A stretch of DNA of 11,632 bases. Source: DATGMB01 sp035293845. Lineage in GTDB: Bacteria; Acidobacteriota; Terriglobia; Bryobacterales; Bryobacteraceae. The notes below the pieces were generated by a model. It was not told the origin of the DNA, did no database searches, and saw only the letters and a list, made by a program, of their open reading frames with translations. The stretch spans positions 1-11,632 of the forward strand of contig DATGMB010000170.1 of NCBI GenBank assembly GCA_035293845.1. Reading direction: 5' to 3'. Positions 1-5,866 of the stretch are shown in pieces (position 1 is the stretch's first letter; each line of letters opens with the position of its first letter). Position numbers and translations under genes: made by a program.

Positions 1-51
1 CAATATGGCGCGGCGGTTCGGTTCCGCAATCACTTCGAACACAGACTCCAC
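1..51 (-). CDS. ArsR-family winged-helix regulator, N-terminal fragment (partial)
   Basis: The first 17 codons of a minus-strand gene enter at the left edge and the rest lies outside the window. They start with GTG at 51 and read VESVFEVIAEPNRRAIL. This matches the opening of ArsR/SmtB-type regulators, which typically begin with a few residues, then a 'VFxxLAxPxRRxIL' helix ahead of the winged helix. ArsR proteins bind operator DNA as dimers and are often released by a ligand or metal; the sensing residues are not visible here. A good promoter (58-87) places transcription start at or next to the GTG, so the mRNA may be leaderless. Related regulators of this subtype are often followed by an SRPBCC-domain gene, which cannot be checked here. 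The call rests on a short stretch but the motif is specific. Confidence 0.6.
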   Translation of the reverse strand, partial: MESVFEVIAEPNRRAIL

Positions 52-57
52 ACTGTT

Positions 58-87
58 GATATACTCCGCGTGGCATATACCTGTCAA
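58..87 (-). promoter_or_regulatory. Sigma-70-like promoter of the ArsR-like gene
   Basis: Reading the minus strand, a perfect -35 TTGACA (87 to 82) is followed after 18 bases by TATATC (63 to 58), a 4/6 match to the -10 consensus. Only 6 bases separate the -10 box from the GTG at 51, so the predicted transcription start falls on or beside the start codon. A GGAG lies between the two boxes, upstream of the predicted start of the RNA, so it could not serve as a Shine-Dalgarno. The rest of the gap (88-165) shows no gene that I can support. Confidence 0.55.
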
Positions 88-165
88 GGAATATTCGATG
101 CCGGCCGGTGCCGGGTTTCGGAGGAGGTAAGCAAAGGCACGGATTCGCGGCCGGCCCTGCGCCGG

Positions 166-208
166 AAAACAAAAAAAAGGCGCGGGTCCGACGGCTCGGA
201 CCAGCGCC
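166..208 (-). terminator. Rho-independent terminator of the surface-protein operon
   Basis: On the minus strand, 28 bases after the stop codon of the large exoprotein, a hairpin has a 5-bp outer stem (GGCGC/GCGCC), one mismatch, and a perfect 7-bp inner stem (GGTCCGA/TCGGACC) around a 4-base loop. It is followed directly by eight T, one G and four T (178 down to 166). This is a textbook intrinsic terminator in the right orientation, separating this operon from the ArsR-like gene downstream. Confidence 0.92.
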
Positions 209-236
209 CTGGGGAATTTGGCTATTTGGCGGGCTG

Positions 237-3200
237 CTAAATATCGCCCGTCTGATTGATGTTGCTGAAGAGCGTGTTGAACGTGCCCGATTCCGAGCTG
301 TACGTGCCGTTCCGCTTGCTCAGATTCACCTGTTGCAGCAGCGTGAGCACGGTATAAGCCTGGTTGTTCGAGAGCCCGATCGACGATCCGCTCGTTCCCA
401 CGTTGTACGCGTGGCCGCCGGTGCCGATGGCCGAGGTGTTGAAGCCATAGCCCGCCGCGCCGGTTCCGCCCGCCAGCCCAGTGTTGGTCACATAGGCTGC
501 GAGCGCCCCGGCCATAATCTGCGCGCCGGTCTTGTCGCTGCCGAACACCGACATATAGTACGCGGCTACCTGCGCGTTGGTCTTGCCCGCGAGATTGTTG
601 CCGCTGCCCGCGTTCGGTCCATAGAGGTACGGAAATTCGGTGGCCAGCCAGTTGCCGAGCTCCGTCGCGTTCGGCCCGCCGTTCAGGCAGTTGATGAGCG
701 CCTGGCCGTTTTGATTGTGCCAGAAGCCGATGGTGGCCGTATCCCCAGCGGCAATCGGCGGAGCCGCTGCAACCGTGACGCTGCAGTGGATCGTGCCCGT
801 GTTGCCAGCCGCGTCCTTGATCGTGACGGTGTAACTGAAGGTGCCGCTCAGCGTCGGGGTTCCCGAAATCGTGCCCGAGGAAGACATGGTCAGTCCGGCC
901 GGCAGACCGCTCGCCGAAAACGTGTAAGGGCCGCCGACGCCGCCCGAGGCGGACATCGTGACCGGGGCGATGGACACACCCTGAGTGGCGCTGATCGCCG
1001 CACAGTTCGCCGTGATCGCCGGCGGAGCAGCCACCGTCACCGAGCAGTGGATGGCGCCCGTATTACCGGCGGAGTCCTTGATCGTCACCGTGTAGTTGAA
1101 GGTGCCGCTGACCACCGGCGTGCCGGAGATCGTACCCGTGCTGGAGATACTGAGACCCGCCGGCAGCCCGGTGGCCGTGAACGTGTACGGCCCGCCGATG
1201 CCACCGCTGGCCGTTATGCTTACCGGGGTGATGGCCATTCCCTCAATTGCCGTAATACCGGCGCAGTTGGCTGTAACCGGCGGCGGCGAGGCCACCGTGA
1301 CGAAGCAGTTGAACGTGCCGGTGTGGCCGGCGGAATCCGTGACGGTGACGGTGTAATTGAACGTTCCGCTCGCGGTGGGCGTGCCGGAAATCGTGCCGCT
1401 GCTGGACATCGTCAGGCCGGCTGGGAGCCCGGTGGCGGCGAAGGTATAACCGGAACCCGTGCCGCCGGTAGCGGTCATGGTGACCGGCGCGATCGCGACA
1501 CCCTGGATGGCCGAAATCGTGACGCAATTGGCGGCAATCGGCGGGGCGATGGTCACGGAGCAGTTGAACGTGCCGGTGTGGCCGGCGGAATCGGTGACGG
1601 TGACGGTGTAACTGAACGTGCCGCTCGCGGTGGGCGTGCCGGAGATGGTGCCGTTGGCCGCCATGCTGAGGCCGGCGGGGAGCCCGGTGGCGGAGAAGGT
1701 GTATCCGGAACCCGTGCCGCCTGTGGCGGTCATGGTGACCGGGGCGATCGCGACACCCTGGATGGCGCTAATCGTGACGCAATTGGCGGCAATCGGCGGG
1801 GCGATGGTCACGGAGCAGTTGAAGCTGCCGGTGTGGCCGGCGGAATCGGTGACGGTGACGGTGTAATTGAACGTTCCGCTCGCGGTGGGCGTGCCGGAGA
1901 TCGTGCCGGTGCTGGACATCGTCAGGCCGGCGGGGAGCCCGGCGGCGGCGAAGGTGTATCCGGAACCCGTGCCACCCGAGGCGGTCATGGTGACCGGGGT
2001 GATGGTAACACCCTGGATCGCGTCAATTGTGACGCAATTTGCCGTTACGGGAGCGTAAATCGTGATCGAGCAGTTGCTGGTCTGCGTTTGTGCCGAGCCG
2101 CCGGTCGAATCGACAACTCTTACGGTGAAATTGAACGTTCCGGCCGCTGTGGGCGTGCCGGTGATCGCGCCGGTTGCCGGATTGAGCGTCAGGCCGGGGG
2201 GCAGCGAGCCGGAAAGGATTGAATAGGCGTACGGCGCCGTGCCGCCGTTCGCCGCCACGCTCGACGAATACGGCACGTTCTGTGTGCCGGTGCCGGCCGC
2301 GCAAGCAATCGTGAGCGGCGCGACCACGGTGATGCTGCAGCCGGTGGACGTCACCGTGGCGGCGGGAACCGCCGTGGTGTCCGTTGCCGAGATGGTGAAG
2401 GTGTAGGTGCCGGGCGTGGTCGGTGTGCCCGTGATCGCGCCTGTCGCGGGATTGAGGGTCAGGCCGGGCGGCAGCGCGCCCGAAGCGACGGCGAATGCCA
2501 GCACTCCGAAAGTGCCGGTTACTACGGCCGAGGAATTATAAGCCGCGCCCGCCACCGCCACGGATTGCGGACACCCGACCGTAAAATTGGCGCCGACCGC
2601 GATACTGCAGCTCGCGGTGGCGGTGTTCGCGGGCGAGCTGCTATCCGTGAGCTGTGCCGTGAAGTTGAAGGTGCCCGACTGCACCAGTTGACCGGTGATC
2701 AGCCCGGCCGTTGAGCCGGTCGAGGTCAGCACCAGGTTCTTGGGCAGGGAGCCGCTGGTGAGCTGGATGGTATAAGGCGGCGTGCCGCCGTTACCCAACA
2801 GGTAGGAGGTGTACAGCGAGCCGTTGGTGGCCGTGGCGGCCGGACAGGTCAGCGTCGGAAGTGCGGGTGCAATCGTGATATTGCAGTTCTGCACCTGGCT
2901 GTAGGCCGAGCTGCCGCTCGAATCCTGCACCAGCACGGTGAAGTTGAACGATCCCGCCGCGGTTGGGACTCCGGTGATCGCGCCGGTCGCAGGGTTCAAG
3001 ATGAGTCCGTCGGGCAGCGCACCGCCGGTCAGCTTGAACGAGTAAATGCCGGTACCGCCCGTTACGGAGATCCCCGACGAGTATGCCACGCCGACCTGTC
3101 CGTTCCCGCTGGCGCAGCTCACGGAAAGCGGCTGGGGCCGGATGTTGATGGGGCAGCTAAAGGTCTGGCTCAGGCCGCCGGAGGTGGCCGTGATCGAAAC

Positions 3201-4466
3201 GTTATACGTGCCGGAGTCGGCGCCCGCCGGCGTGCCGGAAATACGTCCGGTGCTGGCGTTGAGGTTCAGCCCGGGCGGCAGGCCGGTCGCCGAGAAGGAA
3301 AAAGTCCCGCTGCCGCCTGTCACGGGCACGTAGGATGAATAGGAAATGTAAGGCCAGCCGACGTTCGAGGGGCAGCTATAGCTGATCGGCGGTGCGCCGG
3401 TGAATCCGAAGTCGTTGGTCTCGTCGACCGCCGGGTTGGTTGTCCCGAGCGGCAGGACGACGGTGGTGGGATTCGCATTGCTGTCGGTAGCGGTATTCCC
3501 GCCCTGCAGTGCCGGTGACGGCGCCGTGCCCGCCAGCGCCGGCTGGGTGGTGTCGATCGCGACCTGATAATTGGTCGAGTTGCCGAGGCCGGTAAATTGA
3601 TACCAACCATTGGTCTGGGGAGGTAGATACGGGTAGTTGACGGGGGACGGACCGGTAACGGTGGTGGCGAGAAGATTGCCGCTCGCGTCCAGCAGCTTCA
3701 CGGTGACGCCGTTGATACCGGGTTGATACGGCGAGGGCGGATTGGGGAAGGTGTTGAACTGCTGGATGCCGCCGGCGCCGGCGTATCCGGTTTGCGGGGT
3801 CGCGGTATCGAGCCAGACCCGGTCGCCGATGGAGCCGCCGTAAATCGTCTCGACGAGCATGTTCTGCACACCGTTGTTGTTGGAGAGCAGAACGACGGGA
3901 TAAATGCCGCCCGCGGGCAGGGTATAGCTGGCGAAGTTCAGGACCGCGGCCTGATACATCGCATCGGCGGTGGTGAATCCGTTGGCCAGCAGGTAGGCGT
4001 CGCGAGAAGGCGTGAGAATCGTCCAGACCGCTTCCTGCACGTCGGCGACGGTCCCCTGCTTGTGATTCAGCAGGTAGATCAACTCGCCCAACACCGTGCT
4101 GGTAATCGGAGGATTCGTGCTCCCCAGGCTTGTGGACGCCGTGAAATCGGGCGTCTGTCCCGCCTGGTCGGTCTGCACCGTGCCGCACCATCCCTGGTAA
4201 TTCCCGGCCGGCAATTGCGCCGGCAGCGCGGCTCCGGTGGAAGATGGCGAAATCTTGATCGAGAACTCGCCCCAGCCGGTCGAAGCGTCCGTGATCTGCG
4301 GATTCGAATTCGGGGAGACCACGGCGTGCACGGGGGTCGGCGGAATCGAGACGGCGGCGCAAGCGCTGCAAGTCTGCGCGGATGCCGGCGTGGAGAGCAC
4401 AAAGGCCGAGCCGAGCGTTGCGGCGAGCGTGAGGGCGTACGAGTAGAGTCTGGCTGCTTTCAGCAT
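237..4466 (-). CDS. Secreted thioester / SdrD B-like / ten-Ig-repeat exoprotein
   Basis: This is a very large exoprotein (~1409 aa, numbered from ATG 4466; an in-frame TTG lies two codons upstream). Residues 1-30 are a signal peptide ending ASA. Residues ~60-205 resemble a thioester domain: a WCG cysteine (C94), then VQEAVW with Q144, matching the known Cys and PhiQxxPhiPhi motifs. Residues ~211-357 are SdrD_B-like (IGDRVWLD, GINGVTVKLLD). Residues ~361-1237 hold ten putative-Ig (He_PIG-like) repeats of 84-91 residues with 'LPxGLxxxxxTGxIxGTP' cores. Each repeat has one cysteine pair. Residues ~1238-1409 form a C-terminal module starting TATIGFWHNQNGQAL. No LPXTG, PEP-CTERM or C-terminal membrane helix is visible, so export past the outer membrane is unexplained. 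It lies 14 bases after the PEP-CTERM gene and shows no strong Shine-Dalgarno, consistent with translational coupling. The likely role is surface adhesion or matrix; binding partner unknown. Confidence 0.88.
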   Translation of the reverse strand: MLKAARLYSYALTLAATLGSAFVLSTPASAQTCSACAAVSIPPTPVHAVVSPNSNPQITDASTGWGEFSIKISPSSTGAALPAQLPAGNYQGWCGTVQTDQAGQTPDFTASTSLGSTNPPITSTVLGELIYLLNHKQGTVADVQEAVWTILTPSRDAYLLANGFTTADAMYQAAVLNFASYTLPAGGIYPVVLLSNNNGVQNMLVETIYGGSIGDRVWLDTATPQTGYAGAGGIQQFNTFPNPPSPYQPGINGVTVKLLDASGNLLATTVTGPSPVNYPYLPPQTNGWYQFTGLGNSTNYQVAIDTTQPALAGTAPSPALQGGNTATDSNANPTTVVLPLGTTNPAVDETNDFGFTGAPPISYSCPSNVGWPYISYSSYVPVTGGSGTFSFSATGLPPGLNLNASTGRISGTPAGADSGTYNVSITATSGGLSQTFSCPINIRPQPLSVSCASGNGQVGVAYSSGISVTGGTGIYSFKLTGGALPDGLILNPATGAITGVPTAAGSFNFTVLVQDSSGSSAYSQVQNCNITIAPALPTLTCPAATATNGSLYTSYLLGNGGTPPYTIQLTSGSLPKNLVLTSTGSTAGLITGQLVQSGTFNFTAQLTDSSSPANTATASCSIAVGANFTVGCPQSVAVAGAAYNSSAVVTGTFGVLAFAVASGALPPGLTLNPATGAITGTPTTPGTYTFTISATDTTAVPAATVTSTGCSITVVAPLTIACAAGTGTQNVPYSSSVAANGGTAPYAYSILSGSLPPGLTLNPATGAITGTPTAAGTFNFTVRVVDSTGGSAQTQTSNCSITIYAPVTANCVTIDAIQGVTITPVTMTASGGTGSGYTFAAAGLPAGLTMSSTGTISGTPTASGTFNYTVTVTDSAGHTGSFNCSVTIAPPIAANCVTISAIQGVAIAPVTMTATGGTGSGYTFSATGLPAGLSMAANGTISGTPTASGTFSYTVTVTDSAGHTGTFNCSVTIAPPIAANCVTISAIQGVAIAPVTMTATGGTGSGYTFAATGLPAGLTMSSSGTISGTPTASGTFNYTVTVTDSAGHTGTFNCFVTVASPPPVTANCAGITAIEGMAITPVSITASGGIGGPYTFTATGLPAGLSISSTGTISGTPVVSGTFNYTVTIKDSAGNTGAIHCSVTVAAPPAITANCAAISATQGVSIAPVTMSASGGVGGPYTFSASGLPAGLTMSSSGTISGTPTLSGTFSYTVTIKDAAGNTGTIHCSVTVAAAPPIAAGDTATIGFWHNQNGQALINCLNGGPNATELGNWLATEFPYLYGPNAGSGNNLAGKTNAQVAAYYMSVFGSDKTGAQIMAGALAAYVTNTGLAGGTGAAGYGFNTSAIGTGGHAYNVGTSGSSIGLSNNQAYTVLTLLQQVNLSKRNGTYSSESGTFNTLFSNINQTGDI
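756..3386 (-). repeat. Ten tandem Ig-like repeats in the exoprotein, two subfamilies
   Basis: The central gene region is a tandem array. The five N-terminal repeats (about 2043-3386) are ~85-91 residues long and divergent, with cores such as LPPGLTLNPATGAITGTP. The five C-terminal repeats (756-2042) are 84-88 residues long with a different core, GLPAGLxMSSxGTISGTP. Repeats six to eight (about 1281-2048 on the map) are close copies at DNA level with a ~255-base period. They share long identical blocks, for example around 1320-1345, 1572-1600 and 1832-1860, pointing to recent unequal recombination. Repeat number probably varies between strains. Confidence 0.9.
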
Positions 4467-4480
4467 GTTCAATTGCGAAA

Positions 4481-5296
4481 TTATCTAGAGTTGCGTTTGA
4501 GCGATTTTCTGCCAATCAGCAGGAAGAACGCGCCTGCTGCGAGGAGAATGACCGTGTCCGGTTCCGGAGTCGACGCCAGCGGCGTAACCGAGAGGGAAAA
4601 CGTAATATCGCCCTCGGTCTTGGGCTGGCTATCCGAAAGACTGCTTTGCGAGTGGATTGCCTCCGCGACGCCGTTCACCGTGACCATGCCGGAAAGGGCC
4701 TGGGTCGTGGTGATCGTGAACTGGAACGTGTCGGTCTGCGGCAGGATATCCTTGACCGATCCCGTGACCGTGCCCCAGCCGATCGGCCATTTGTAAGTAT
4801 CCGAGTAAGTGGTGTTGTAAAAAATGTTTTGGCTCTGCGTACAGTTCGAGGAGCAGGTGCCGTATGCATTGCTGAGGACCGCCACCTGGGTCTGGTTCTG
4901 GCCTTTCGAAAACTGCGCAAAGGGGCTGCTGTTGCCGAGGTCGGCGTAATCGACGATCGTCGTAGCCGTCCAGGGATCGGTCGGAGCCGTCGGGTTGGGC
5001 CCGGTCTCGGAGGTGAACGTAAAATTGCTCAGCGCGGGCTGAAGAAAGATGGAGAAATACGCATCCGAGCTGGTATTGGGGTCGCTGCCGGTGTTGGCAA
5101 TCGCGTTCAGAATGTCGGTGCCCTGAACGCTGAAAAGGTATGTATTGGCGTGCGCCGGAGCAGGCAGCAGCGCCAGGGCGAAGAGCGCGAGGCAGCACTG
5201 CGCCACGGAGGCCCACCGCGCTGCGGCAGTGTGCGATTCCGTTCTGTTTCGGTCCTGTCGAGATCGGCAGGCGAGATTGCTCGGCATCGAGTTCAT
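4481..5296 (-). CDS. PEP-CTERM-anchored surface protein of unknown function
   Basis: From ATG 5296 the protein is 271 residues. An Arg-rich n-region is followed by a hydrophobic signal core (~30-45) and cleavage after AHA (50). A ~190-residue Ser/Thr/Asn-rich beta-type body follows, with one close cysteine pair (TCSSNC). The C-terminus is a PEP-CTERM signal: PEP at ~244-246, a short hydrophobic helix, then the basic tail GRKSLKRNSR. PEP-CTERM proteins are processed by an exosortase, which is not in the window. The body matches no family I recognise. An in-frame TTG at 5332 is unlikely because the promoter at 5295-5323 lies inside that extension. The -10 box also overlaps ATG 5296, so ATG 5287, 7 bases after it, may be the true start. 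The large exoprotein follows after 14 bases, probably co-transcribed. Confidence 0.85.
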   Translation of the reverse strand: MNSMPSNLACRSRQDRNRTESHTAAARWASVAQCCLALFALALLPAPAHANTYLFSVQGTDILNAIANTGSDPNTSSDAYFSIFLQPALSNFTFTSETGPNPTAPTDPWTATTIVDYADLGNSSPFAQFSKGQNQTQVAVLSNAYGTCSSNCTQSQNIFYNTTYSDTYKWPIGWGTVTGSVKDILPQTDTFQFTITTTQALSGMVTVNGVAEAIHSQSSLSDSQPKTEGDITFSLSVTPLASTPEPDTVILLAAGAFFLLIGRKSLKRNSR

Positions 5297-5323
5297 GTTA
5301 GGGTGCGAAGGCTCACAAGTCAA
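5295..5323 (-). promoter_or_regulatory. Promoter of the PEP-CTERM / exoprotein operon
   Basis: On the minus strand, TTGACT (5323 to 5318, 5/6 match to -35) is followed after exactly 17 bases by TAACAT (5300 to 5295, 4/6 match to -10). ATG 5287 lies 7 bases past the -10 box, so a transcript starting there would be leaderless or nearly so. Confidence 0.5.
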
Positions 5324-5333
5324 TGAAAGCAAA

Positions 5334-5407
5334 GGTACTGGTGGTGTTGCGGTACGCTCCCGGCGTACCGGTACACGGCTCCGGGACGCGTGGTACGATG
5401 CTCCCGG
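5334..5407. promoter_or_regulatory. Iterated GGTAC / GCTCCCGG elements between divergent genes
   Basis: GGTAC occurs at 5334, 5351, 5370 and 5392. The last three copies are followed after 0-4 bases by a GCTCCCGG-like block (5356-5363, 5378-5385, 5399-5406), giving three units 19 and 22 bases apart. The first unit forms a 7-bp inverted repeat (CGGTACG 5350-5356 with CGTACCG 5364-5370), and GTACCGGTAC at 5365-5374 is a perfect palindrome. The array sits between the divergent PEP-CTERM and nuoA promoters, about two helical turns per unit, as expected for a cooperative operator. The binding protein is unknown. I see no gene in the remaining 5408-5493. Confidence 0.45.
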
Positions 5408-5493
5408 AGATCAGGGATTTACCCTAGTCGAAGCCAGCTTCCGCTGGACCGTTCGCGGCAGGGTGGAAAAGGTGTCCCAGCAAACTTTCGGCG

Positions 5494-5502
5494 TGATATA
5501 GT
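5494..5502 (+). promoter_or_regulatory. Extended -10 promoter of nuoA
   Basis: TGATATAGT is an extended -10 element: TG, one base, then TATAGT with 5/6 consensus matches. It lies 7 bases before the nuoA ATG at 5510. No good -35 is visible, which extended -10 promoters tolerate, and there is no Shine-Dalgarno in the 7 bases. The predicted start of transcription is at or beside the ATG. Confidence 0.5.
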
Positions 5503-5509
5503 TGTTCGC

Positions 5510-5866
5510 ATGCCGGACGGCTACATCCCCATCCTCATCTTTCTGGTGGTGGCTATCCTCTTTCCCGTCGTGACGATACTGGTCGCGAAGCTGATTCGTC
5601 CGTCGGCGCCTTTCCTGGCCAAGCTGGAAGCCTATGAGTGCGGCATCAAAGCCGCCTCGGATTCGCGGGGACGTTACACGGTGCGCTTCTACATCATCGC
5701 GATCCTGTTTGTGATCTTCGACGTGGAAACGATTTTCCTATTTCCGTGGGCAGTACGGTACCGTGCACTGAGTTGGTTCGGCGTCTGGGAAGTTGCTGTC
5801 TTTCTCGCGATTCTCGTAGTGGGCTACGTATGGGCCTACAAGAAGGGTGCGCTTGAGTGGGTCTGA
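5510..5866 (+). CDS. nuoA: NADH-quinone oxidoreductase subunit A (complex I, NuoA/ND3)
   Basis: This small membrane subunit of respiratory complex I (118 aa) sits next to the quinone-binding region in the inner membrane. Three hydrophobic helices lie at ~6-28, 59-80 and 91-110. The loop carries AYECG, with Cys44 matching the conserved ND3 loop cysteine, and helix two carries the family signature FVIFDVE with Asp71 and Glu73. Length is normal for NuoA. I chose ATG 5510 over an upstream in-frame ATG at 5390 because the extra 40 residues are basic and non-homologous, and a promoter lies directly before 5510. Complex I genes usually run nuoA-nuoB-nuoC and so on. Here nuoB does not follow; instead a secreted protein overlaps the stop by 10 bases. 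Confidence 0.95.
   Translation: MPDGYIPILIFLVVAILFPVVTILVAKLIRPSAPFLAKLEAYECGIKAASDSRGRYTVRFYIIAILFVIFDVETIFLFPWAVRYRALSWFGVWEVAVFLAILVVGYVWAYKKGALEWV

Noticed and set aside
756..2060. Regularly spaced repeats that could suggest a CRISPR or satellite array
   Set aside because: The ~255-base period keeps one open frame and encodes Ig domains; there are no short direct repeats with unique spacers.
108..2222. Long plus-strand reading frame (704 codons) with Gly/Arg-rich repeats
   Set aside because: It is antisense to the Ig-repeat region of the exoprotein; its periodicity is the shadow of those repeats in GC-rich DNA, and it has no recognisable domain.
3376..4515. Minus-strand frame of 379 codons overlapping the exoprotein start
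   Set aside because: Arg-rich shifted frame of the signal-peptide and thioester region; the exoprotein frame has clear domains.
5415..5432. GFTLVE prepilin-like motif in the plus strand
   Set aside because: The six residues match a type IV prepilin processing motif, but the next residues (SFRWTVRGRV) are not the required hydrophobic helix. The frame has no start fitting a pilin leader. Most likely chance or an unrecognisable relic.
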